The notes below the pieces were generated by a model that was given only the letters and a program-made list of their open reading frames with translations, did no database searches and was not told the origin of the DNA. Below, one piece after another: positions 7,671 to 15,568 of a DNA stretch of 15,568 nucleotides. Location: the NCBI GenBank assembly GCA_964017145.1, contig CAXHKQ010000148.1, positions 1 through 15,568 on the forward strand, in the 5' to 3' direction. Position numbers and translations under genes: made by a program. Each line of letters begins with the position of its first letter. The stretch's first letter is position 1. This DNA comes from Agrocybe praecox. Its lineage: Eukaryota > Basidiomycota > Agaricomycetes > Agaricales > Agrocybaceae.

Positions 7671-7831
7671 ATGAAACTCTACACTTGCGGCTGTTGTCGT
7701 CGCGTCGCTGCGGTTTCGACGAGAGATTAAGGTTAATGCATTGCGCGATCAAGACCAAAGCCGCGCGCCAGCGGACGGCGGACGACGTGGAAGACGATAG
7801 CGCAGAGCGAGGACTGCAGTTCCTGGTTTGA
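7671..7831 (+). other. Two adjacent small ORFs (19 and 31 codons), coding status uncertain
   Basis: The first ATG (7671) encodes MKLYTCGCCRRVAAVSTRD and stops at TAA 7728-7730. Six bases later an ATG at 7736 encodes a 31-residue peptide starting MHCAIKTKAARQRTADD and ending at TGA 7829-7831; this frame is also open upstream to 7646. The second peptide has GC-ending codons and a charged middle. Both could be chance frames in GC-rich DNA or small peptides on an unknown transcript. No family is recognised. Confidence 0.15.
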
Positions 7832-7863
7832 GCATTGCCAGTTTATCGCCAAGTTGAGCGACT

Positions 7864-7901
7864 TATAACGTGCACCGATCGATCGTGTGTGTTGTGTCAG
7901 T
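7864..7901 (+). promoter_or_regulatory. Candidate core promoter: TATAA plus TCAGT initiator
   Basis: TATAA at 7864-7868 lies about 35 bp upstream of the A in TCAGT (7897-7901), which matches the arthropod initiator consensus TCAGTY apart from the last base. This spacing is slightly longer than the usual 30-31 bp. Downstream donors at 7906, 8100 and 8459 would let a non-coding first exon splice to exons beyond those seen here. It is a motif-based inference. Confidence 0.33.
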
Positions 7902-8337
7902 GAAAGTGAGTGCGACCCGCCAGCCAGCCAAGCGTATTCAGCGGGCGTGTTGTTGACGAACGTGCGCGATTGCACGTGCTAAAGCGTTGAACACGCATAC
8001 CGCACATCGCACACAACAATACACGGTGGTGATGCGACGACGACGTTGACGGATTTATTGGCTGCAGTCAGCGAACGCGGCGCGAGCAAAGCGTGAAACG
8101 TGAGTGCATGCGCGCGCAGATCGTGCACGAATGTGTGGTGATGGTGTGGTGAAAAGTGCGAGCACCTCGCCGTCGCATCGTCTCATCGTGATTTGTCCAT
8201 TTGGCCGCCAGGCCGCAAGCTGGCGAAAACCAATTGCCGCAATTGTAGTGCGCATGTAACTCGGAGCGCGAAATAATCATCGATGTGCGATGCGCGGCGC
8301 TGTGTGTGCTAATGCCCGCGTTGTGCAAACTACAAAC

Positions 8338-8359
8338 TGTGTGCGTGTGTGTGTGTGTG
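8338..8359. repeat. TG microsatellite
   Basis: TG tract with one CG interruption, alternating purine-pyrimidine throughout. Confidence 0.9.
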
Positions 8360-8705
8360 GCGGAGATTACTACATGTGCGCACAATCGTGTTCCACGCAC
8401 ACCGCGCACTTCCGCCAAACGGTTTCAATTACTATCCGCACACCGCGCGCCGTTTAATGTGAGTAAGCACAAAACGTTAGGTGGAGAGAAAACAAATCGG
8501 ATTTTCCGCTAAGCTCACGCACGCACGCGCGCATATTTATTAATCGCCCGGCCGCCGCAGCAAGGTCGGAACATACACGCCGAGTGCTCAATGAGGTGTG
8601 TGCGTGCGTGTGTGCATAGTTATCTGTATAATTGGGTCGATCTGACACAAAGAGAGACGAACTCATTGATGCAAAACGAGCGCGCACCGAGCATAAATCG
8701 ACATT

Positions 8706-8723
8706 ATCATCATCATCATCATC
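8706..8723. repeat. (ATC)6 microsatellite
   Basis: Six perfect ATC units; CAT on the same strand gives a run of His codons in one overlapping frame, which explains the apparent poly-His peptide there. Confidence 0.9.
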
Positions 8724-8914
8724 ACCGCTGTTATCGTCGTCGCCAACATACGCACACACAGACCAAAAGGGGCGTAAATCAATCAACGCACCGTGATACG
8801 TGACTTTTTTGCAATAAAAACAATCCGAACAAACGAGCAAACTCGCGCACGCACGCGACAAAGAAACGTTGTTGCACAACCCCGATAAATGGGAAATTAT
8901 TAACTGATCCGTCG

Positions 8915-8934
8915 GCACGCACGCACGCACGCAC
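8915..8934. repeat. (GCAC)5 microsatellite
   Basis: Five perfect GCAC units, alternating purine-pyrimidine; similar CGCA-type runs occur at 8518-8530 and 8844-8858. Confidence 0.9.
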
Positions 8935-10438
8935 TCAGCGGCTCGTTAGCGCTCATGTGCGTGCATGTGTGTGCGCGCACGCGTGTTGACACTGCATAAA
9001 TCTCGTCACCTGCATTGCAGCGGCTGGTTGCTGCTGCTGCGGGCTCTGTGCGCAGCGCAGTGACATCCAATGCGGCGATTCGCGTCGGACACGCGCGAAG
9101 AGGAATTGCACACGACGACATAAAAGTCAGCAACACGCGTTCGCACTCTTCGGCGCTGCGCAATTGTTAATGTTACGTTTGTGGCAGCACAACATCACAA
9201 CGCCCCAGCCACATTATCACATCACTGCGCGAGCCGAGCTCGTATGTTATTGCATAATTAAGTGAGCAAGTCGTGCATCTCGTCGTGCATCGTGTTGACA
9301 CTCACACAGACACGCGCACGCGCACGAGCATAAGTTAGGTCCTGCATGTGTGCGGTTTTATTTGCACAAATGCCCGCATCGCGCGCTAAGGGCAGTCATG
9401 TGTGGAAAGTCGATAGTCGCGACGCGACGCCAAATCACAGTCGTGACTTTGCACCATGTTAACTTCATTACCACCGCCGTGCGCAGAGTTCACGAAAAAC
9501 ATGTTTTCATGCACCGCGATTGCGTGCGTGCGTACGGTTTGTGTCAGGCAGACAGACACACGGATTTTTAATGCATTTGTTGTGTTTCGCTGGGCCGCTG
9601 CGCTGGATCGCGCTGCCACATTGCCCGGCATATCATGGGACGAAATGTGTGTAAGGTATTTGCGGTTTTCTTCGCGCACATATCGCATCTTAACGGGACC
9701 ATCGTCGAGATTTCGCGCAGATGTTCCAGTGGTGCAAAGTTCGAGTGCGCGGAAAATGCGCGGCGATGCGTCGCATTTATGCGTGTTCAGCATCGAATAA
9801 CGGTGCGTGGAGGTTTTTTATTCAAACGGGGTGATGTTCCCATTACCCACGCATTTGTGAGAGAAGATCGTCGTCGTTGGCGGTAATTGCTCCAGTTGCA
9901 CGCAATTGGTGTGTGCGTGTGTGCACTATGAACGCGACACGTGTGTTTGTATTCACCGAATCATTTCATTCCGCGTCGTTCTATAATTACGGTCGATGCG
10001 ATGCGGGGCAAACGACGACACTTTGGACACGGTCGGTGGCGTGCGTGCGTGCGGGCGCAACAAATAACTGCTTCTAAAATTGCTCGCTGATGGCGGATGC
10101 GTTGTGGAATGATATTAAAACGTCAAACGGGTGTAAAATGCGGTGCGAGAGTTCACTGAAAACCAGGGCAAACACGCACCAGCAGCGTTTGGCGGATGCG
10201 AGATGAACGATAGACTGGAAAATGTTCATGGGTTTAATTTGAAGTCGAATATATCAAATCGATTTTTAATTAATGCTGATAAGTATCGGAGAAATAGGAA
10301 AAGAACAACATTTTTGACGATTGATTTTTTGTATTATTCTTCATAATTTAATTTTAGCTCGATAGCGTTGAATCCGCGGTCCTTTAACATCTCGATCACC
10401 TACAAAAAGTATTCGTCGCTAACCCTTGTAAAATGTTC

Positions 10439-10456
10439 TTTTTTCTCGAGAAAAAA
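10439..10456. repeat. 18-bp perfect palindrome
   Basis: TTTTTTCTCGAGAAAAAA equals its own reverse complement. It could be the inner end of a foldback repeat or a simple A/T-flanked XhoI-type site. Confidence 0.85.
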
Positions 10457-10466
10457 AATCGTTGAG

Positions 10467-10541
10467 GACCAAATACGCACAAAACCATAGATGGGACCTC
10501 AATTCATAGAAATTGATTATGGTTTATTTGTCTATTTGGTC
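10467..10541. repeat. Imperfect inverted repeat (hairpin)
   Basis: GACCAAATACGCACAAAACCATA (as 10467-10489) is matched in reverse complement by 10518-10541 with several mismatches, and an inner perfect stem TCAATT/AATTGA (10499-10504 and 10511-10516) closes a six-base loop. This looks like a short foldback repeat within the AT-rich island. Confidence 0.55.
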
Positions 10542-11179
10542 GATTGTGAGTTTTCGCGTTTTTGCGCCACTCTCTCCGCAGAGATCTCTCGCATGCTTAA
10601 AAACGAATGCACGATACGTATGTATGCTTTTTTTATATAACCTCATGGTATCATCAATCCCCAGGTTCCATCCTTTCCGAATTCCCAAATAATTAATTGA
10701 TGTTTTCGTCAGGAACTGCAAAATGTAGGCGTCCAATGCGCGCATCGACCTCGGTGCTCAAATGGAAGATACAGAATAGTTTACTAAATTGCCAAATTTA
10801 ATTTCGGCTAGGGCAGACCCCAGATAGCAATTTCTCAAGACATTTTTTGTAATTCAATTCTCAGCCTACGTTTGCTCAAATAAAATCATCTTGCCTTCAA
10901 AATTAGATATCGAGGCGTCAATAGGCCTCCGACTAATGCTTCATGGTATGATTCCTGCTGTGCAAACTAGTAAAACATTCGCTCGCGTGCGAATACAATT
11001 GCGCTTGTGAGTACAAATATTAGCTAGTTAGTGCTGTCGATAAATGTGCGACACGACGCGATCATACGCGGATTTGTTTACGTTCATTGGCATGAAAATG
11101 AAAACATCCAGCCAGACATTCTCACACTCGAGGCAGCATTCGTCTTTTGCTGCGTTCGCATACTCTTACACACGTAACG

Positions 11180-11200
11180 CACACACACACACACACACAC
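11180..11200. repeat. CA microsatellite
   Basis: Uninterrupted CA tract of about 21 bases. Confidence 0.95.
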
Positions 11201-12547
11201 TTCGCATCGAATTACGCGTGCACACGCGCAACATGAGTCACTTGTATTCATCATCATCATCACCATCCATCCAGCGATCATAGATCATGAATGTTGATCG
11301 TTATTTTGAACTCGACGCAACGTCGTCGACGTTCACGTTCACGTGCACTCATCTGTGAACAAACATAGAACATGCACACTGCACACATCTCACATCTCAC
11401 ACCACATTCCACGCGGCGATAACATAAACACACACACGCAGACCGCGATGCAGACCGCCGCTCTTTGGTGCATACCAGCGAGTGCCGTCGATGCAAATTA
11501 TCGATAAGAGCGATCGGATTTGAGCCATGTGAACGATGCTGCTGCAGGCCAACACGCTCACACGACGACGATCAATGCGTTTTAAAGTAAACAATTTACA
11601 CGTGTAAGTGTGTGCCTGAAGCTTCAAGCACCAGCACACACCCATCCAGTGATATGCCGTAAACTTGTCTCGCGCGATGCGGTTGTTTCGGCTCTGTTTG
11701 TGCTGCTGCTGCACCTTTTTCACGCCGAGCATACCGAAAATAACTCGATACGCGCAGGCGCATCTTACGCGTGCGTGCAGCGGCGGCGGACCAAGTGTCG
11801 GACCACATCTATATTTTCAAAACACCGCTCTTAGAGTTTAGTGTATGTTTGCGTTCAGTATATCATCGTCGGCGAGTGCCCGCCAATGCGTGTGTGGGCG
11901 CCCGCGAAGAAGCGGTAGTAAAATCGGTCGTATAGTAGTTTGTGCTGTGTGTCGAACGCTCGCGCGGTGCATTGACTTGATGTCGGCTATTTTCGGCCGG
12001 TCGACACATCGCACGGGAATAGAACTGCACGGTGCGCGTTGTGTCGGTGCAACAAACACACATTGGGAAAAACGCCTCCAACTTCAACACTCAGTCGTCA
12101 GTCTGCCCATCGGATTAGATAAATGTGCACATTAGGAAGCTGCGCTAACGAGAGAAGACAACTCGAGAAAAAAATGTAAAACGAGTTCCACTTGGGCGCA
12201 AACGTGCATGTAATTAGCCGATGTGCAACACGCCCTCGTCGCCTCGGTTTGACTAACTAATTAACCCAATTCGATGTCAACACAGAACTTGTGTGCACGT
12301 CCATTGAACGCGGAAATTCACACGAGCGCGCTCAAGTGATGCACTTAGACCGCGCGTGCATTGCTCACACGAAAACCGTGTCTCCACCTCTAATGGATCT
12401 AATAGATCTCTCTGGCGAGGGTGTAACGGTTCATGTAAATTGGTGTGAGTGCGCGCGCGATGCGCTTGAGGCTGCGTGCCATATAATAAGTGGCGGCTGC
12501 GATCGATGCAGTTAGAGGCGTGCGTGCGTGCGTGATTAAGCGTGTCT

Positions 12548-12587
12548 GCGTGTGTGTGGGCGTTAGTGTCAACACGCACACACACAC
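12548..12587. repeat. Inverted TG/CA tracts
   Basis: A GTGTGTGTG tract (12550-12558) and a CACACACAC tract (in 12573-12587) face each other across about 16 bases, so the transcript or single strand could form a hairpin. It directly follows a (GCGT)n run at 12518-12534. Confidence 0.75.
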
Positions 12588-12970
12588 CAACTACACGGAC
12601 ACATCGTTAGCGATTGGGCGATCGGACGCTGCGCACATGGCGGAGGATTTTCCCAGGCCAAATAATCTCTGTCTCGAGTGCGCGAACGCACAGCAGAATT
12701 TACCGAAGCCAAAGATTATCGGCTGGCTGGATTCCCGCACCCGTCCGCACTCTAGACCAAACAATGACAGCATCGTGCCAGCATCATATGCGCACGTGTG
12801 TGCGATATTTATTTGCTTGCACCGACCCGTTCCTTGGCCGGCCGCCCAGGAAACAAAACACTGCGGAATGCTGGACGAGAAAATAACGCGTCTCTGGTGT
12901 TGCCTCATCATCATTAATCAGCAGAGCTCGCACGCAGATTGTGCTTGGCGTTGGGACACGTGTGACGTGT

Positions 12971-12985
12971 GAGTGTGTGTGTGTG
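12971..12985. repeat. TG microsatellite
   Basis: Short TG tract, mildly imperfect at its left end, just after a GACGTGTGACGTGT direct repeat. Confidence 0.8.
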
Positions 12986-13553
12986 AATAGAATGCACTCG
13001 ACCCTAGCGTACTTATTGTTATGAGAATTGGTATTATTATTAGAATAGTTCCAGGAATAACGAACTCACTGCGCTGTGGCATTGCAATGCGAAATGGGCG
13101 TGATAAAACCGTGCGCACGCGCACACACAGTGCAGATTATTTTGAATTGCGTCGTCGTCGCTGGCACTTTGTCATTGTCGCACGTCAAAGTAGGCACTCA
13201 TTATCACAGTACTAAAATATTTAAAATGTTAATTGAATGGGTTTGTCGTCACAATGCGCTTGAAGTTTGTGATTTAATCAATTTAAATTCAAATCATCAA
13301 AATTGGCGTTGCAAACGAAATTAACTGCAAACTACAAATTTTGTTAAACACACAAATATTCAGAATTACATTTTAATTTTAAAATGGTTTGTAACACAAA
13401 ACTGGCGCCACTTTCAGTACGTTTTGTCCGTATTTCTGTTCGTTCCGAGCGACTGCCTAATAGTCATAAACGAACGCTAAGCATATGCACACAAGCAAGC
13501 ACACATCGCACATGCCATTAGGAACCGGCCCACTTGCATTCTCATTAAATCGC

Positions 13554-13570
13554 CGTGTGTGCGCGCGCGC
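13554..13570. repeat. TG-CG alternating tract
   Basis: Seventeen bases of strictly alternating purine and pyrimidine (TGTGTG followed by CG repeats), the classic sequence form for Z-DNA. Confidence 0.8.
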
Positions 13571-13687
13571 CGCGATGCAAATGTCGTGTCGTGTCGTCGT
13601 CGGCGTCGTTTGCGTCAGCGCGCGCGGCGGCAGGTAAAAATGCAGCAGTAATTCGGATTAGAGCGCTCAGTCCGAGACTCAACTGCC

Positions 13688-13761
13688 ATGAAACCGCAGC
13701 CGATGCAGGCTATCAGCCGGCGCTCCCGCCTCCCGTTCGACGTCGTCGATACCGGCTTATG
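13688..13761 (+). CDS. Possible short first coding exon
   Basis: ATG at 13688 opens MKPQPMQAISRRSRLPFDVV followed by DTGL, 24 codons plus two bases, ending at a donor-like ATG|GTAAAT at 13762. Unspliced, it reads one more Trp codon and stops at TAA (25 residues). The composition is protein-like and the Kozak context fair. A second frame is also open through the same bases (from 13555 to 13911). No acceptor or second exon was recognised, so this is a weak candidate. Confidence 0.2.
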
Positions 13762-14100
13762 GTAAATTTAATCCGTCGTCTATGCGTGACGCGCGCACAC
13801 ATGTTCTTCGGTACTTTCGTTCGGTTCGTGCGTGCGATGATTGCCCGTGTAGCTGCTGCTGTGTCAGTGGCAGCAGTGGCAGCGGGCGGAAGAGTCGTTT
13901 GTGTGCATTGATGCACACACACACTCACTCACATTTAACTCGACTAGAGCCGACGTTCGTTCTTTGTGTCGTGCACGTTATACTGTATCGTATCGAACGA
14001 ACCGCGACGCAAAAACGACGACTTTACACACAGTAATTTACAATGACGAATTAGTCGTCGCGCATGGCGACGTGATTTGTGGCCAGCCAAGCGCACAGAG

Positions 14101-14118
14101 AGACCAGACCAGACCAGA
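14101..14118. repeat. (AGACC)3 tandem repeat
   Basis: Three AGACC units followed by AGA; a short simple tandem repeat without evident function. Confidence 0.8.
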
Positions 14119-14439
14119 AAACACGTGTGTGTGTGTGCGAGCTCAAGTGAGTGTCGCATGAGTGTATAAGGTATAATTGCCTGACGACCGTAAATGCGAT
14201 GTGCCGACGTCTCGGATAATAGAACTTATCGGGCGGCCAGACCAGGTAATGGAGAACGAACGGCTTAGACAAAAGACGTGCAACGTCGGCTTTTCGAAAA
14301 TACGTGCGTACGGCGGAATATTGAATATTGTCTCTCAGACGCGTATTCCTGCGTGCTGCGTGCTTGTAACCGAATCGACCGCAACCGGGATTGTATATAC
14401 TTACTACATGGTTCATTATGTTCCTGGAAAATCGGTGTT

Positions 14440-14880
14440 CTGATGCAACCACTCTCAAATCGAAAACATTTTTCGGAAGTGCCAACTTTTAAATGCAAAA
14501 TTCAAATTGTTCATGAAATTTCATAAAGTAGTTTGAAAGTTATACCGTTTATTGTAACACGCGGTCCATCAAATACGAGCTAATGAAGAAGAGGGAATTT
14601 TGTTTTTGGTGTAGCACTGTTTTCAGATGGGAAAAGTGCGGATGAAGCCAAAAAATGCTGAGAAAAAAATCGCAATTGTTTTCCAAAACTCCGTACCTGC
14701 CGATGTGGGCAGTCCATCAGTTACTGACGAAAACATCAATAAGTCAACCAAATAAATTCGGCAACATAAAAGTTTTGAAGCTAAAGATTCCTGATTCCAT
14801 AAAGATATGAAAACAATGTTTGGACATATTGTGCATACGATTTGGAAATGCGAAAGCATTTAGCGGAGAGGGGGACTTGA
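14440..14880. other. AT-rich island, repeat-like
   Basis: AT-rich, with A/T runs, a 12-bp palindrome ATGAAATTTCAT (14513-14524), and a short open frame (14627-14755) listed separately. It contrasts with the CpG-rich sequence on both sides. No terminal repeats or mobile-element protein were found. Confidence 0.3.
14627..14755 (+). CDS. Possible terminal exon or ORF fragment of 42 codons
   Basis: A pyrimidine-rich run ending TGTTTTCAG directly precedes ATG at 14627, and the frame runs 42 codons to TAA (14753-14755). It begins MGKVRMKPKNAEKKIAIVFQ and ends with an Asn/Ser/Thr-rich tail. AATAAA overlaps the stop (14751-14756). The peptide is Lys-rich at first, unlike the Cys/His/Arg frames elsewhere. 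It could be a last exon, a relic of a repeat-encoded protein, or chance. No family is recognised. Confidence 0.2.
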   Translation: MGKVRMKPKNAEKKIAIVFQNSVPADVGSPSVTDENINKSTK

Positions 14881-15248
14881 TGAACCATGTAGAAGTATGT
14901 ATTTCGTCTCAATGTCAAGCCGAAATCACCGCAACCGAACAACCAGCAACTCGCTCGTTCCATTCGCGCGATTCGTCGCGCAGTCGCACGACGACGAATT
15001 CCTCGCCTTCAAGTATTAGCACATTGCTTTGGTTGCGTCACGTTCGCATCATTGACAGAGCGCTGCTAGGCGGTCAACGCTTCGCTTCGTCGCTGTCTTC
15101 AAAGGCCGACTGGCCATGTGCGATTTGAATACTAATCGCCAGAGTGTCACGACGAGTTGGGTCGCTCGTCGATCGTCGATCATTATAATCGCAACGCTCG
15201 TTGACTATATATCGACGAGTTTGTGTGTGACTGTGACGTATGTGACGT

Positions 15249-15272
15249 GTGCGCCAGTGCGCCAGTGCACCA
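15249..15272. repeat. Three-copy 8-bp tandem repeat
   Basis: GTGCGCCA is repeated twice exactly and a third time as GTGCACCA. Period 8 is unusual against the 2-, 3- and 4-bp repeats that fill the rest of the window. Confidence 0.85.
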
Positions 15273-15525
15273 TTTGTGAACAAGTCACACGACCCTTTGT
15301 GTCAATCCATCTCGACTCAGCACATACACACACACAATAAACCGCGCGCGCATAACGGAAGCGCAACCGACGACGCGACTGTCTAATTATAATGCACTTG
15401 TCAGTCCATATGCGCTCGTTTGCTTTCTTTCTTCCCCTCGTCGTCGTCGTCATCGTTAGGTATCGTTTGATGCACGAACGTATTGCACCTGCGCGCGCTC
15501 TATTTAAGGTTGCACAGTGACACAC

Positions 15526-15568
15526 ACTCGACTCTCGGGGCTCCAACAATTCATATATAGAGTCGAGT
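15526..15568. repeat. 10-bp perfect inverted repeat at the window edge
   Basis: ACTCGACTCT (15526-15535) is exactly reverse-complemented as AGAGTCGAGT (15559-15568), with a 23-base spacer. The repeat reaches the last base, so the true arm may be longer and cut off by the window. Confidence 0.75.

Larger units (their letters stand above)
7832..10200. other. Long CpG/CA-rich stretch: possible promoter and 5' UTR, no coding exon seen
   Basis: The only structured signals are the TATA/initiator pair at 7864-7901 and consensus donors GTGAGT at 7906, GTGAGT at 8100 and GTGAGTAA at 8459. Microsatellites occur at 8338-8359, 8706-8723 and 8915-8934. The frames in this stretch (to 158 codons) overlap on both strands and are repeat-encoded. 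A possible acceptor CATTGCAG ends at 9020 with an open frame after it, but the opposite strand is equally open, so I do not call it. Confidence 0.35.
10200..10990. other. AT-rich island, repeat-like, with palindromes
   Basis: Composition changes to AT-rich with A/T runs and few CA or CG tracts. It contains an 18-bp perfect palindrome (10439-10456) and an imperfect hairpin (10467-10541). A good pyrimidine tract and AG (ending 10580) leads into no coding frame. No transposase or reverse transcriptase motif was found. An old non-autonomous element is plausible, but its ends are not visible. Confidence 0.35.
10991..14440. other. CpG/CA-rich stretch with no firmly supported gene
   Basis: Microsatellites at 11180-11200, 12518-12534, 12548-12587 and 12971-12985 and CG/TG runs at 13554-13570 dominate. 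The longest frames (to 160 codons, plus strand 12490-12972) are open across GT and CA repeats and show no domain. An AT-richer patch at about 13190-13440 holds no frame of note. A possible short exon at 13688-13761 is listed separately. No RNA gene was recognised. Confidence 0.35.
14881..15568. other. CpG-rich stretch with promoter-like motifs, no gene seen
   Basis: Frames to 114 codons are open on both strands and overlap, so none is called. It holds a three-copy 8-bp repeat (15249-15272), a CA tract (15324-15337), GTC triplets (15438-15451), TATA-like TATTTAA (15501-15507), and TATATAG (15554-15560) close to the right edge. Confidence 0.3.

Noticed and set aside
8454..8930. Minus-strand ORF with an Asp-rich run
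   Set aside because: The poly-Asp segment is the reverse reading of the (ATC)6 microsatellite at 8706-8723.
8986..9163. Acceptor-like CATTGCAG followed by an open plus-strand frame (from 9021)
   Set aside because: The minus strand is equally open over the same bases, and the plus peptide is Ala/Arg-rich from GCT/GCG repeats; no donor end was found.
12490..12972. 160-codon plus-strand ORF
   Set aside because: Runs through (GCGT)n, TG and CA repeats (Cys-Val and Thr-His runs) and overlaps an equally open minus-strand frame.
13403..13409. TGGCGCC, resembling a lysine tRNA primer-binding site of an LTR element
   Set aside because: Only seven bases match; there is no adjacent LTR, polypurine tract or polyprotein frame.
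13581..13633. Possible exon MSCRVVVGVV... ending at CAG|GTAAAA
   Set aside because: The Val/Arg series is encoded by GTC triplet repeats, and no following exon is visible at a feasible distance.
14051..14485. 144-codon minus-strand ORF
   Set aside because: Overlaps 88- and 82-codon plus-strand frames, ends in TG-repeat-encoded sequence, and has no recognisable motif.
1..15568. tRNA, rRNA, known microRNA seeds, CRISPR arrays, telomeric TTAGG repeats
   Set aside because: I looked for the typical motifs by eye and found none convincing. A tRNAscan, Rfam and miRBase search would be needed to exclude them fully.

Overview
The window looks like nuclear DNA from an animal, most likely an arthropod and plausibly an insect. 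This is inference. It rests on a 65-bp GT-AG intron, an AATAAA signal just after a stop codon, a strongly CpG-tolerant background full of CA/TG and CGCG runs, scattered palindromic AT-rich repeats, and no long coding ORFs, operons or bacterial-type ribosome binding sites. I could not identify the species or name any gene.

The window is almost entirely non-coding. The only strong coding evidence lies in 2388-2957. On the plus strand there is a compact two-exon gene (2388-2740) for a 95-residue protein with an N-terminal membrane segment, closed by AATAAA at 2763-2768. About 16 bp after that signal, on the minus strand, sits a 173-bp internal exon (2957 down to 2785) with a clean acceptor and donor. 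The plus gene therefore appears to lie inside, and antisense to, an intron of a larger minus-strand gene whose other exons I could not find here.

The remainder is a mosaic. The background (about 1250-3780, 4240-5160, 5740-10200, 10990-14440 and 14880-15568) is rich in CpG, CA/TG microsatellites, alternating purine-pyrimidine runs and GCCA repeats. AT-rich islands (about 1-1250, 3780-4240, 5160-5740, 10200-10990 and 14440-14880) differ sharply in composition and look like old non-autonomous transposon or repeat sequence. The clearest is a foldback, MITE-like element at about 5282-5660 with two long inverted arms and a perfect 21-bp inner hairpin. A smaller inverted repeat lies at 10467-10541, and a 10-bp inverted repeat closes the window at 15526-15568.

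Weaker items include a TATA/initiator pair with several consensus splice donors at 7864-8465, which could be the 5' end of a plus-strand gene with coding exons beyond the window; a few short possible first exons or small ORFs; and isolated TATA-like boxes. All are marked low confidence. Most longer ORFs in the repeat-rich background translate to Cys/His/Thr/Arg-rich peptides from CA/TG and CGC runs and were rejected.
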